Shown piece after piece: positions 19,641 through 29,128 of a stretch of 64,000 bases of DNA (position 1 is the first letter of the stretch; every line of letters starts with the position of its first letter). Made by a program: the position numbers and the translations under genes. Under the pieces are notes generated by a model that was not told the origin of the DNA, made no database searches, and saw only the letters and a list, made by a program, of their open reading frames with translations. The stretch spans positions 4,987,001 to 5,051,000 of the forward strand of contig NZ_CP034783.1 of the NCBI RefSeq assembly GCF_006094435.1, written 5' to 3'. The stretch comes from Pseudomonas sp. MPC6. Its GTDB lineage: Bacteria; Pseudomonadota; Gammaproteobacteria; Pseudomonadales; Pseudomonadaceae.

Positions 19641-20600
19641 TTATTTACTTTCTCGAAATTTTTGTGCGGTGACCTTCAATGCTTCTTCTACGGAGACCGG
19701 AGGTGTCCACCCCAGCAGAGAGCTTGTTTTGCTGATGTCGACTTGCAACGAGCCACATAGCCGGTTCGACAAATCTTTCCTGCCCAGCAATGCCGCAGCA
19801 CCACTTAAAATCCAGGAAGGTATCGGCAATAGGCGCGCTGGTCGACCAAGCGCCATGGCCATTTTTTTCAACAACTGGGTGGTGGAAAGATCGTCGCCAT
19901 CACTGACCAAGAAAGTCTGATCAGCCGCCGCCGGATGACTGATACACATGAAAATCAAGTCCACTAGGTTATCCAAAGCGACCAGACTGCGCCGGTTGTG
20001 GATCGCTCCAAAAGGCAACGGAATACCTTTATCAAGCCATCGCATCATATTCCGAAAATTTGCTTTTACCCCAGGGCCATAGACCAGCACTGGACGGATG
20101 ATTACTACTTCCATTCCAGTTTCACAAGCAAGTTTACGAAGCCCCTGCTCGGCCTCCATTTTAGAGATCCCATACGGATCTACAGGACCTGGAGTATCTT
20201 CCGGTGAATAAGCGATACCAGGAGCCGTACCCTCACCATTGACCTTGATGGAGCTTATAAAGATAAAACGCTTCACGCCGGCTTGAGCTGCATGACGCGC
20301 CAGATTCAACGTTCCGTCGACATTGACCCTGCGGAACGCTGCCAACGGATCAGCCTCGGTATCGTTCATGACATGAACACGAGCGGCAGCATGTATAACA
20401 ACATCTATATTGTTAAGACTTTCATTCCAGGACGTTGCACCATCAAAGCCGTCGACGTAAACCGTCGTTGCCTTGCTTCCAAGTTTATTTGATCCATTAC
20501 GCAAAGCAGCAACGACAGTGTAATCTTCGGCGACCAAACGACTCAGTGTTGCCCCACCCACAAAGCCGGTTGCACCGGTTAGAAATACAGATTGAGACAT
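19641..20600 (-). CDS. NAD-dependent UDP-4-keto-hexosamine reductase, WbpV/WbjF-like
   Basis: 319 residues, extended SDR with TGATGFVGGATL (8-19), ISSIKVNGE and YGISKMEAE (YxxxK). In P. aeruginosa the homologues WbpV and WbjF are thought to reduce the 4-keto product of WbpM to UDP-D-QuiNAc or UDP-D-FucNAc. The same pairing with wbpL and wbpM here supports that role; which epimer is made cannot be told from sequence. The start at 20600 overlaps the stop of the glycosyltransferase gene by one base. Confidence 0.88.
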   Translation of the reverse strand: MSQSVFLTGATGFVGGATLSRLVAEDYTVVAALRNGSNKLGSKATTVYVDGFDGATSWNESLNNIDVVIHAAARVHVMNDTEADPLAAFRRVNVDGTLNLARHAAQAGVKRFIFISSIKVNGEGTAPGIAYSPEDTPGPVDPYGISKMEAEQGLRKLACETGMEVVIIRPVLVYGPGVKANFRNMMRWLDKGIPLPFGAIHNRRSLVALDNLVDLIFMCISHPAAADQTFLVSDGDDLSTTQLLKKMAMALGRPARLLPIPSWILSGAAALLGRKDLSNRLCGSLQVDISKTSSLLGWTPPVSVEEALKVTAQKFRESK

Positions 20601-21853
20601 TATTTGGCAGCCTTCCGTAAAGTTGCATCGCGAAAAAGCTTTTCCAGGCGCCCCAGTAGCGTAGGTTTTGAAAAATGAGTCAGGTAGTAAGAACGGCCAG
20701 ATTGGCCCATCGCTTCTCGTTGAGAAGCATCAATTTTCGCTAACTTCAGCGTAATTCGCACAAGCCCTTGCGTATCACCTGAAGGACACGCAAAACCTGA
20801 TCCCGACTCTTCTATTATCCGGGCTGCCTCGCCATTGATCATTCCCAGAATCGGTTTGCTCGAAGCCAGATAAGCCTGGACCTTGCCAGGAATAGTTTTT
20901 TCAAACACATCGTTGGTTCTAAGCGAGACCAGTAGCGCGTCAGCACAAGCAAATACTCCAGGCATAGCACTCAGTGGGTGCCGCCCCAGAAGCAAAACAT
21001 TCTTCAAACCTCTTGCTGTGACTTGTTCGCTCAGCCAACCACTCATGCGCCCGTCCCCTACAATCACCCAGCGAACCGATACCTGATCCTTCAAAGCCTC
21101 CGCGGCATCCAATACAGCTGGAAAGTCTTGCGCTTCACCTAAATTTCCAGCGAAGACAACTGTAAAAACAGTGCTGTCACGCTGAAGCAGGTCCGATGAT
21201 ACTGGCGAGGATACTGAAAAATCGTCCTCCGCCCAGCTTGGAAAATAGACCAACCGTTCAGGAGAAATTTGTTTTGTGCAATATTGCTTTACATTGCTGG
21301 CAAAGCCTTGGGATTGCAAAAGCAAGTAGTCCGCGCGATTGTAAATCCACGATACCATTCGCCCCACCAAGGCCAACAGGGTGGCGTTTCGGAGTACGCC
21401 AACAGCCCTGAGTGTCTCCGGCCAAAGATCGAGAACCCATATAAACACGGGGGCTTTCTTCATACGCCCGATAATCACCGCCGGGATCGCAGCCATGATA
21501 GGAGAGACTGCATAAACGAAAACAGCATCAAATTTTTTCTTGCGAAGCTTTATGACACCGATAGTCGAAGCACTTAAGAAAAAAGAAAGATAATTAAAAA
21601 TCAGGTTAATGCTTCGTTTACCTCTGGGCACAAGTGGAACCCTGACTATGCGAGCGCCGTAGTACTCCATGAAGCTATCAGGATTCGTTTTGTATTCAGA
21701 AAAAACATCTCCCTCAGGATAATTGGGAAACCCTGTGAGCACGGTTACTTCATGGCCGGCTTCCGCGAAATCACGAACCAAATCGTTAATACGCATATTT
21801 TCCGGCCAGAAATACTGAGTGACCACCAAGATCCGTAATTTATTCTCAGTCAT
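20600..21853 (-). CDS. Glycosyltransferase family 4, WbuB/WbjE-like (probable L-FucNAc transferase)
   Basis: 417 residues, GT-B fold. The N-terminal ILVVTQYFWPENMRINDLV and GFPNYPEG, then WVLDLWPETLRAVG and the C-terminal nucleotide-binding part (VVFAGNLGEAQDFP, VIVGDGRMSGWL, FEKTIPGKVQAYLASSKP) match the WbuB group. WbuB-type enzymes occur next to L-FucNAc synthesis genes, and wbjD lies 14 bases upstream, so transfer of L-FucNAc is the best guess. It acts on lipid-linked intermediates on the cytosolic face of the membrane. Confidence 0.88.
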   Translation of the reverse strand: MTENKLRILVVTQYFWPENMRINDLVRDFAEAGHEVTVLTGFPNYPEGDVFSEYKTNPDSFMEYYGARIVRVPLVPRGKRSINLIFNYLSFFLSASTIGVIKLRKKKFDAVFVYAVSPIMAAIPAVIIGRMKKAPVFIWVLDLWPETLRAVGVLRNATLLALVGRMVSWIYNRADYLLLQSQGFASNVKQYCTKQISPERLVYFPSWAEDDFSVSSPVSSDLLQRDSTVFTVVFAGNLGEAQDFPAVLDAAEALKDQVSVRWVIVGDGRMSGWLSEQVTARGLKNVLLLGRHPLSAMPGVFACADALLVSLRTNDVFEKTIPGKVQAYLASSKPILGMINGEAARIIEESGSGFACPSGDTQGLVRITLKLAKIDASQREAMGQSGRSYYLTHFSKPTLLGRLEKLFRDATLRKAAK

Positions 21854-21867
21854 CCTCAGAACTCAAC

Positions 21868-22998
21868 TCAGTATTTTTTCCAGACTACCCGATTTACATA
21901 ATCACGGTAGCTATGAACAATCCGTACTACTTTGTCAGCTACGTTCGGCATGCTGTAATCTGCCACCAATCGAAGGCTACGAACGTCATCCCGACCTTGT
22001 CCTTCAAGGACTTGCAAGCCTTGCATAGCACGCTCAACCTCCAGGCCGACCATCATTACAGCAGCCTCCTCCATACCTTCCGGACGCTCATGTGCTTCCC
22101 GAATATTCAGCGCCGGAAAGTTCAAAATAGAGGACTCTTCATTGATAGTACCGCTATCTGACAATACAGCCTTGGATTCAAGCTGAAGTTTGTTGTAGTC
22201 CTTGAAACCTAGTGGCTTTAGCAGTCGCACATTCTTGTGAAACTTTACGCCCATCGCGTCGACACGCTTCTGTGTACGGGGGTGAGTCGAAACAATGACC
22301 GGATAATCATAATGCTCCGCGACGGTATTTAGTACATCAACCAACTTGCCGAAGTTAATATCGGAATCAATGTTTTCTTCACGGTGCGCACTGACAACAA
22401 AAAATTTGCCCTTCTCCAGTCCCAGACGTTCCAGCACGTCCGAAGCCTCAATGCCCTCACGATAGTGATTGAGCACCTCGAACATCGGACTGCCTGTCTT
22501 GATGACCATGTCAGGCGACAAGCCTTCGCGCAGAAGGTAATCACGGGCGATCGTGCTATAAGTCAGATTGATATCTGCCGTGTGATCAACAATGCGACGG
22601 TTAATCTCTTCAGGTACGCGCATATCGAAACAGCGATTGCCAGCCTCCATATGGAAAGTTGGAATCTTACGACGCTTGGCTGGGATCACCGCCATGCAGC
22701 TATTAGTATCACCCAGCACGAGCAGCGCTTCGGGTTGCACTTCGGCCAGTACCCTGTCTACAGCGATGATCACGTTGCCGATAGTTTCCGCGCCCGTGGC
22801 ACCCGCAGCATTGAGAAAGTGATCAGGTTTGCGAATACCCAGATCCTGAAAGAAAATCTCGTTCAGTTCGTAGTCGTAGTTCTGACCGGTGTGAACCAGT
22901 ACGTGATCGCAATATTGATCAAGCTTGGCCATCACCCGTGATAAACGGATAATTTCTGGACGGGTACCCACCACCGTGACAACTTTCAATTTTTTCAT
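21868..22998 (-). CDS. wbjD: UDP-HexNAc 2-epimerase forming UDP-L-FucNAc (WbjD/FnlC)
   Basis: 376 residues of the WecB-like epimerase family: VGTRPEIIRLSRV, HTGQNYDYELNEIFF, MEAGNRCFDMRVPEEINR, DSGTINEESSILNFP. In the L-FucNAc pathway this enzyme inverts C2 of UDP-L-PneNAc to give UDP-L-FucNAc. It directly follows wbjC (101 bases) and wbjB, the same three-gene block as in P. aeruginosa O11 and E. coli O26 (fnlABC), which supports this role over general UDP-GlcNAc epimerisation. Confidence 0.93.
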   Translation of the reverse strand: MKKLKVVTVVGTRPEIIRLSRVMAKLDQYCDHVLVHTGQNYDYELNEIFFQDLGIRKPDHFLNAAGATGAETIGNVIIAVDRVLAEVQPEALLVLGDTNSCMAVIPAKRRKIPTFHMEAGNRCFDMRVPEEINRRIVDHTADINLTYSTIARDYLLREGLSPDMVIKTGSPMFEVLNHYREGIEASDVLERLGLEKGKFFVVSAHREENIDSDINFGKLVDVLNTVAEHYDYPVIVSTHPRTQKRVDAMGVKFHKNVRLLKPLGFKDYNKLQLESKAVLSDSGTINEESSILNFPALNIREAHERPEGMEEAAVMMVGLEVERAMQGLQVLEGQGRDDVRSLRLVADYSMPNVADKVVRIVHSYRDYVNRVVWKKY

Positions 22999-23099
22999 TG
23001 CAAACTCTACTTAATCTATCAAAACAGGCCGGAGGTCTGGACGCTCTCAATTTTATACTAAAGCGACCAATCGTTATCCGACAACCAAGATTGTTATAT

Positions 23100-24218
23100 C
23101 TACGCCTGTGTCCCTACCAGGCGCGCATAAGTGTCCGGTCGCTCGCGATCAAAAATCTCGTTAGCCCAAAGCATCACGATCATTTCGTCGTCACCGATAT
23201 TGGTGATATCGTGCGTCCAGCCCGTCACTGTCTCAACGATCTCTGGCTGCTCTCCGGTAGTGAAAAGCTCATAGTACTCACCGGACAATATATGCCGAAA
23301 CCGGAAGCAGGCCTTTCCCCGGATAACCAAAAATTTCTCGGTTTTCGAGTGATGGTAATGCCCACCACGAGTCACACCTGGGTGCGCAGTAAAATAGGAA
23401 AACTGGCCGCTATCCCGTGTCTTGAGCATCTCCACGAATGTGCCGCGAGGGTCACCATATTTAGGCACAGGATAGGTGAAATTTGCGGGGGGCAAGTAGC
23501 TGACATAAGTGGAATAGAGGGCGCGAACCAGCCCCGTTCCAACGGCTTCGGTAATCAGACTGGAGCGGCTATCACGAAACGCTCGCAACTGTTCAGCCAG
23601 TGCTCCTACGCTAATACTGTATTGTGGCTCGACGGTGACAAATTTTTCATTGGACACCTGCCCATCCATAGTAGCGATAAACCGGGCAATGACATCATCG
23701 ATATAAACAAGATTGATGAGCGCCTGCGGATCATTGATCTGAATAGGCAAATCATGAACGATATTGTTGCAAAAAGTGGCGACAGCAGAGTTATAGTTCG
23801 GGCGAGCCCACTTTCCAAAAACATTGGGCAATCGAAACAAATACACTGGAGAGTTGGACTTGCTGGTCAATTCAAGCAAGGCGTCTTCGGCACCTCGTTT
23901 ACTACTACCATAAGAATTATCCAACTCCGCCTGACTGGACGAAGTGTAAAGCACGGGAACCGACCTACCGCTAGCGATTATAGCTTCACACAACGCCTTG
24001 GTTAGATCTGTATTTCCGGTGATGAACTCCTCTGGACTCTGAGGTCGATTCACACCGGCGAGATGAAATATGAAATCCACACCCCGCACCAACTCGCGAA
24101 GTTGGGAAATGCTGTCCTCCCGAGTAAAAGACACGATCTCCACATCCGCACGCTCATTCAGGTGCGCGATGAGATTCTTACCTACAAAACCGTTCGAGCC
24201 CGTGACCAATACTTTCAT
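23100..24218 (-). CDS. wbjC: Bifunctional epimerase/reductase WbjC (FnlB/CapF)
   Basis: 372 residues in two domains. The N-terminal SDR domain (MKVLVTGSNGFVGKNLIAHL; YGSSKRGAED) reduces the 4-keto group; the C-terminal cupin domain from about residue 245 (KYGDPRGTFVEML, GHYHHSKTEKFLVIRG) carries the metal-binding His cluster and epimerises C3. Together they convert the WbjB product to UDP-L-PneNAc. It follows wbjB by 3 bases, with AGGAATGATCG before its ATG. Confidence 0.94.
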   Translation of the reverse strand: MKVLVTGSNGFVGKNLIAHLNERADVEIVSFTREDSISQLRELVRGVDFIFHLAGVNRPQSPEEFITGNTDLTKALCEAIIASGRSVPVLYTSSSQAELDNSYGSSKRGAEDALLELTSKSNSPVYLFRLPNVFGKWARPNYNSAVATFCNNIVHDLPIQINDPQALINLVYIDDVIARFIATMDGQVSNEKFVTVEPQYSISVGALAEQLRAFRDSRSSLITEAVGTGLVRALYSTYVSYLPPANFTYPVPKYGDPRGTFVEMLKTRDSGQFSYFTAHPGVTRGGHYHHSKTEKFLVIRGKACFRFRHILSGEYYELFTTGEQPEIVETVTGWTHDITNIGDDEMIVMLWANEIFDRERPDTYARLVGTQA

Positions 24219-24221
24219 CGA

Positions 24222-25262
24222 TCATTCCTCCGGCGTTGCATGTTCGCCACGCTGAATGGCCCGCATGAAATCCAGTTTCAACAACAACTGCTTCATGCCT
24301 TCTACATCCAGGCGTTCTGTATTGTGCGAATTGTAATCTTCAGTTCGCGAAATCTTCTCTTCACCTTGCTCGACGAATTTCGCGTAATTCAAATCGCGCA
24401 AGTCCGGGGGCACGCGGAAGTAGTCACCGCGATCTTCTGCACAAGCCATCTCCTCACGACTCAGAAGTGCCTCAAATAGCTTCTCGCCGTGGCGAGTGCC
24501 GATCACTTGAATAGGGTGATCAGGTTGTTTGAGCATTTGTGTCAGAGCCTTGGCTAGCACCTCAACCGTGGCAGCAGGGGCTTTTTGTACGAAGAGATCA
24601 CCATTATTTCCGTGTTCGAAAGCATACAGGACCAGGTCGACCGCATCAGATAGCGTCATCATGAATCGGGTCATATTCGGATCGGTCAGCGTCAATGGCT
24701 TACCGTCGCGAATCTGCTGGATAAGCAGCGGAATTACCGAACCGCGCGACGCCATCACATTGCCATAACGGGTTCCGCAGATTACAGTTTTATCATCATC
24801 GACATTGCGTGACTTTGCCACCATGACTTTTTCCATCATTGCTTTGGAAATGCCCATGGCGTTGATCGGGTAAACCGCTTTATCTGTACTCAGGCAGACG
24901 ACCCGCTTGACCTCGTTCTGAATAGCCGCCTCAAGTAGGTTTTCGGTACCCATCACATTGGTTTTGACTGCTTCCATGGGATGAAACTCGCAGGAAGGAA
25001 CCTGCTTGAGCGCCGCCGCATGGAAAATGTAGTCAACACCTCGAGTAGCATTCAAGACGCTTTGATAATCACGCACATCGCCGATGTAGAATTTCAGCTT
25101 CGAACTCGCGTAGTGCTTACGCATGTCGTCCTGCTTCTTCTCATCGCGACTAAAGATTCGAATTTCAGCAATGTCAGAGTCGAGGAACCGCTTCAGCACC
25201 GCATTGCCAAACGAACCGGTACCGCCAGTGATCAACAATTTCTTATCGCTAAAAATAGTCAA
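24222..25262 (-). CDS. wbjB: UDP-GlcNAc 4,6-dehydratase/5-epimerase WbjB (FnlA/CapE)
   Basis: 346 residues. TGGTGSFGNAVLKRF near residues 12-26, HAAALKQVPSCEFHP, and STDKAVYPINAMGISKAMM, where Met replaces the Tyr of YxxxK, are hallmarks of the inverting dehydratases. It opens the L-FucNAc pathway from UDP-GlcNAc. The start codon is TTG at 25262 with GGAG 8 bases upstream, overlapping the stop of the preceding glycosyltransferase (TTGA); no in-frame ATG lies nearby. The weak start could limit its translation relative to wbjC and wbjD. Confidence 0.94.
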   Translation of the reverse strand: MTIFSDKKLLITGGTGSFGNAVLKRFLDSDIAEIRIFSRDEKKQDDMRKHYASSKLKFYIGDVRDYQSVLNATRGVDYIFHAAALKQVPSCEFHPMEAVKTNVMGTENLLEAAIQNEVKRVVCLSTDKAVYPINAMGISKAMMEKVMVAKSRNVDDDKTVICGTRYGNVMASRGSVIPLLIQQIRDGKPLTLTDPNMTRFMMTLSDAVDLVLYAFEHGNNGDLFVQKAPAATVEVLAKALTQMLKQPDHPIQVIGTRHGEKLFEALLSREEMACAEDRGDYFRVPPDLRDLNYAKFVEQGEEKISRTEDYNSHNTERLDVEGMKQLLLKLDFMRAIQRGEHATPEE

Positions 25263-26476
25263 CTATATTTCTCCATAAAATCTACAATTTTTCGACCGAC
25301 GGCGGCGCTAGATTTGGTCTCTGAGGCCCAAATTTTACCACATGCCGCCTTCTGCAACAAAACGTGCTGATCCAGGCCATCAATAGCCTGCAGGGCGGAA
25401 CTGATTCCGGAAATCGAAAACTCTTCAATGACATTGAAATAATCAAAGTATTCGTCTGGAATGCCATCCAATCGCGTTGTCAATACCGGAACGCCGCTAA
25501 CCATATACTCCATTAGTTTGGAGGGGAAAGAATATCGCGTATAAACTTCCTTTGGATCGCGAGTCAATACCAGCAATGTCGATTTAGACTGAATAGATGA
25601 GACTTGCGATGGAGTTATGTTTCCTAGATATTTAACAGCTGAACATCTTTTCGTTGTTTCCGCCAAAAACGACTCAAGGTCGCCGCGACCGCAAAGCCAA
25701 AGCTCATAATCCAAATCGGATTGAATAAAACCTTCAACGAGCTCTGCAATACCGTAAGCTCTATTCAAGCCGCCGCCATAGAAGATGATTTTTTTTGCCG
25801 GAGACTCAACACAATCCGACTGGTCGGCACGCTTAACTGCGGACGAACTTTCTGAGATCCCCTCAAGAACCATATACGGTTTGCTATGCCATGAGGGATT
25901 ATCTTCAACCATGTATTTACTGATAACAAAGAGACCTGATGACGCGCTTATAAGATGATTGATAATAACCCCATCAATCTTCTTTAGAAATTTCAAGAGA
26001 GACGACCTTTGCATCCCCATATCCATGAAAGAAGGAAGATCCGGAACATACACAAAGAAAGGAATATTGAATATTTTTTTAAAAATAAATGCAGCCAATA
26101 AATTGGGTGTATGCGCAGCGTACACACACACTTTATCTAGACCTCTGCGCCTCATCTGATTGAGTGCAACAAGCGACCCCACAAACCGAGTAAACAACTT
26201 GAGGATTGGTAAATTCAAAAGAGGAGTAACCCTTCCCCTCACACCGACCCCATCAACAAATTTCGAGCCAGGAAAATAGATTTTTTTATTGCGCGGATAG
26301 GTTGAAACAGCAAGACTTGCTACCGACTCGACGTCAGCACCGCCGATTTTCAAGGCATCCCGAAACCGACCTTCCAGCTTATATGCCGCCACTTGTGGAA
26401 ATGGATCGTCCTTTGAGAACCGCTCAAAGTACTGTTCCCCCACATAAAACCCCAGTAACGCTACTTTGTTACGCAT
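25259..26476 (-). CDS. Glycosyltransferase family 4 (GT-B), O-unit assembly
   Basis: 405 residues. The N-terminal MRNKVALLGFYVGEQYFERF and the C-terminal KIIFYGGGLNRAYGIAELVE, WLCGRGDLESFL, KYLGNITPSQVSSIQ and FPSKLMEYMVSGVPVLTTRLDGIPDE are typical of GT4 donor-binding domains. Donor and acceptor cannot be read from sequence; with WbpL and the WbuB-like enzyme it would add the third sugar of the repeat (perhaps glucose or rhamnose). Base composition is more AT-rich than in flanking housekeeping genes, as usual for O-antigen genes. It overlaps wbjB by four bases. Confidence 0.85.
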   Translation of the reverse strand: MRNKVALLGFYVGEQYFERFSKDDPFPQVAAYKLEGRFRDALKIGGADVESVASLAVSTYPRNKKIYFPGSKFVDGVGVRGRVTPLLNLPILKLFTRFVGSLVALNQMRRRGLDKVCVYAAHTPNLLAAFIFKKIFNIPFFVYVPDLPSFMDMGMQRSSLLKFLKKIDGVIINHLISASSGLFVISKYMVEDNPSWHSKPYMVLEGISESSSAVKRADQSDCVESPAKKIIFYGGGLNRAYGIAELVEGFIQSDLDYELWLCGRGDLESFLAETTKRCSAVKYLGNITPSQVSSIQSKSTLLVLTRDPKEVYTRYSFPSKLMEYMVSGVPVLTTRLDGIPDEYFDYFNVIEEFSISGISSALQAIDGLDQHVLLQKAACGKIWASETKSSAAVGRKIVDFMEKYS

Positions 26477-26631
26477 GCCCTACCCCTGCAGCCCCGTGAT
26501 AAAGCAGGGCTGGATTGCTGGATACTACGCTTCCAATACCTTTCAATAAAAACATCGTGACCTACCTACTCACGCAAAAACTTAAACCCATGTCACACAC
26601 TAGCCGACCGCAATCTATTTATCTTGAAGCA

Positions 26632-28062
26632 CTAAATGATAGCCTTTGTAAACTCACCCCACTTTACTCCCTTCCAGAGCGCCAGGAGGCTAAGAACAGA
26701 AAAACCTATCAACCATAAAGCTGACTTTACCCGCCAGTCATCTATATGTATCAAATCCCCTAAGGCGTAATAATAAGCAGCCCCCGCTGTCACGGTCAGA
26801 ACAGCCACGAACAAAGGCACCACTAACGCGCGATAAACACTCATTTTTTTATGAATACTGTAGGCCACCAGTAGAAAATAAAGCCCTTGAGCCAGCATGA
26901 GCCCGATCGACACTCCATATATCCCCCAATACCTCCCTCCTACGTAAGAAAAAACTACGGAAAAGATTGCGGAAACAATAGATAAAACCGCCAACAACTT
27001 CATCTTACGATGCACCTCCAACCTCTTCTGTATGTACACCGACGAAGAGTTTAGAAACACACTTACATATGAGAAAAAAATCACCCACAAGGATACATCA
27101 ATAGATTTACCAGTAAGCCGCTCAAAGAAATCAAACCCAACAAAATGTAACGCACACCACAACAACGAGAAAGCAACTATAAGAAAACCGAAAGAACTTT
27201 CGATGATGTTAGCGGCAAAGCGCTTTTCCCGAAACTTTCTAATCACTAAAGGATGCACCACCATGAGCAGTGGCATGCTCAGCAAACCTGCCCCCCCGGC
27301 AAATAAATCTTTCAAGGAAAGATAGATATCCCCATGCTCAATATTATAATAACCAATCGAAAAACGATCTGCAGCAGCCATCACCAACATACCAAATATC
27401 CACGGCGACAAGGCCGCACCATATTGATATAAAGATTTAACCACCGACATGAATTTATCAATGTATTTCGCAGGATTTGTAAAGCCAAGCTTTCTTATAA
27501 CACTGAACAAAAGAACAGCCACGGCGGAAGCATACCCTGCCGTCAACGCAACCAGCGCAAACCGAAAATCAACACCTAGCTGCTCAAAAAGTATAAACAC
27601 CAGCATGGCTTGCACAAAGGCCTGAAGCAAAGCAGCCTTCAACTGTTGCCAGACTAAAAAATCAGCCTGGCAAACTGATGACAGGAAGAAAAATAATACT
27701 TGGCTAACGCACAGCGCCCAGACACAAACAAAGACAAAATCATCTGCAACAAAAAATGCGCAGACCGAGGCGGCTAGAATGCCGGCCAAGGGAGCTATAA
27801 AAAATATAACGACCAAAGAGCTTGAAAAAAAACCAGTCTTATCATCACTTCCCGAGAAGTGATAAACAAATGAATTCCCCACCCAACCCGCAAATAACTG
27901 AGCTGCTATCAAAGCACAAGTTACACTGACAGAATAACTTACGTACTGCCCACCAGGAAAAAACTTATATAGAAAGAAAACGAAAAAAATCCCCATAAAA
28001 GCCGGGATCAATTTCACGGGAACATATAAAAAAAACTTAGACAAAAATGAGTTATTATTCAT
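26632..28062 (-). CDS. wzx: Wzx-like O-unit flippase
   Basis: 476 residues with about twelve to fourteen hydrophobic segments spread over the whole length (for example LIPAFMGIFFVFFLYKF, GWVGNSFVYHF, VFLVAVLTVTAGAAYYYAL-like C-terminal helices) and no enzymatic motif, as in the polysaccharide translocases of the MOP superfamily. Such proteins flip lipid-linked O-units to the periplasm. It is the first gene of the O-antigen cluster and the most AT-rich, with many AAA/TTT codons. A 155-base gap separates it from the next gene. The Wzx call rests on topology and position; a Wzy would have a large periplasmic loop, not seen here. Confidence 0.8.
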   Translation of the reverse strand: MNNNSFLSKFFLYVPVKLIPAFMGIFFVFFLYKFFPGGQYVSYSVSVTCALIAAQLFAGWVGNSFVYHFSGSDDKTGFFSSSLVVIFFIAPLAGILAASVCAFFVADDFVFVCVWALCVSQVLFFFLSSVCQADFLVWQQLKAALLQAFVQAMLVFILFEQLGVDFRFALVALTAGYASAVAVLLFSVIRKLGFTNPAKYIDKFMSVVKSLYQYGAALSPWIFGMLVMAAADRFSIGYYNIEHGDIYLSLKDLFAGGAGLLSMPLLMVVHPLVIRKFREKRFAANIIESSFGFLIVAFSLLWCALHFVGFDFFERLTGKSIDVSLWVIFFSYVSVFLNSSSVYIQKRLEVHRKMKLLAVLSIVSAIFSVVFSYVGGRYWGIYGVSIGLMLAQGLYFLLVAYSIHKKMSVYRALVVPLFVAVLTVTAGAAYYYALGDLIHIDDWRVKSALWLIGFSVLSLLALWKGVKWGEFTKAII

Positions 28063-28413
28063 TAATCAACCAATACTCATACCGCTTCATAGAATCGACT
28101 CCTTAAAAGCCGACTTTTCTTGCACATGCACGTGAGAAGTTCTGCTTACCAGCTGAAAAAGTAACGCACGATAGACTTAATAACATATCAACCTCATCCA
28201 GATGTGCTAGTTACAAATGAGAAATAACGCAGTTGTCGCCCAGAGACGCGATGGGATCCCTCTTTTTCGCCACCACCTGGGTGGCCGGCGAGCTTCGCAT
28301 GTTTAGTTAACACGCGCAAGGATGACCCAAAAATCCAAGACAAGCATTAACTCCGGCCACAATCTTAACCCCAGCGCACCCCATGCATGAAACATGGAAT
28401 TATAGAAAGCGAC
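28063..28413. other. Intergenic leader of the O-antigen cluster
   Basis: About 350 bases between the lapA-like gene and wzx. No wzz chain-length gene is present, although wzz occupies this spot in P. aeruginosa. A 29-codon minus-strand ORF (MRSSPATQVVAKKRDPIASL, starting near 28298) is visible but has no support. No JUMPstart/ops element was seen on the minus strand. Confidence 0.5.
28399..28404 (-). promoter_or_regulatory. Possible -10 element of the O-antigen operon
   Basis: A perfect TATAAT on the minus strand, just beyond the lapA-like stop, about 340 bases upstream of wzx. The matching -35 region is weak, so this is only a candidate. Confidence 0.3.
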
Positions 28414-28653
28414 TCAGACCAAACGTTTTTGACGAGCCCCAGCAAACCGACGGAGCACCCATCCAATGCAGGGCCCAATCAACATGCCTGCCAACAAAGC
28501 AACCACCGCGATCACCGACATCGGTAGCGCCGGCCCGACCCAACCAAAAAACAACAAGGAAACGGGTTGCTGGTTCTCAAGAACGAACGCCAAAATTGCC
28601 AAACTCAGCATCAGGATGAACACAGTGAGCAGAGCGCGTTTCAGGTTACGCAT
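28414..28653 (-). CDS. LapA-like (DUF1049) small inner-membrane protein
   Basis: 79 residues with two membrane spans (about 6-25 and 40-66): MRNLKRALLTVFILMLSLAI, then ENQQPVSLLFFGW and a C-terminal basic tail. The ENQQPVSLLFFG pattern is typical of the LapA/YciS family, which in E. coli works with LapB in lipopolysaccharide assembly and control of LpxC. No lapB follows here. It lies 27 bases after ihfB and probably shares its transcript. Confidence 0.85.
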   Translation of the reverse strand: MRNLKRALLTVFILMLSLAILAFVLENQQPVSLLFFGWVGPALPMSVIAVVALLAGMLIGPCIGWVLRRFAGARQKRLV

Positions 28654-28680
28654 GAATCCCTCCTTGCATTGCCGAAGCAG

Positions 28681-28977
28681 TCAAACATCTTCCTCCTCAT
28701 CCTCATTCACCCGATCCCTAAGCTCCTTCCCCGGCTTGAAATGCGGAACAAACTTGCCATCCAGGCTCACCGATTGCCCGGTCTTCGGGTTACGCCCTAC
28801 CCGCGGCGCTCGGTAATGCAATGAGAAGCTGCCAAATCCACGGATCTCGATGCGATCACCGGTGGCGAGGCATTGGGACATTTGCTCGAGCATGGTCTTG
28901 ATGGCCAGCTCCACATCCTTGGATGAGAGCAGCCCTTGATGGGTGACAATTCGTTCGATCAACTCCGACTTCGTCAT
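28681..28977 (-). CDS. ihfB: Integration host factor beta subunit
   Basis: 98 residues, full length: [35 protein letters not shown] and the beta-arm [10 protein letters not shown] with the DNA-intercalating Pro. An acidic tail (NEDEEEDV) is typical of pseudomonads. IHF bends DNA and supports sigma-54 promoters, replication and recombination. It marks the conserved outer boundary of the Pseudomonas O-antigen locus. Confidence 0.97.
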   Translation of the reverse strand: MTKSELIERIVTHQGLLSSKDVELAIKTMLEQMSQCLATGDRIEIRGFGSFSLHYRAPRVGRNPKTGQSVSLDGKFVPHFKPGKELRDRVNEDEEEDV

Positions 28978-29128
28978 ATTTTTCCCTTCTTTTTCAAGCA
29001 GCTAGATCAGCGCTTCAAAGGTTTTAGCACGCCCGGATGAATTTGAACAGTCTGAGTTTTCACATATCTTTACCAACTGTGAGTGACCCTGTCGCGGAGC
29101 AAGAGCCGCTGATCGCCCGCTTTTTTGC

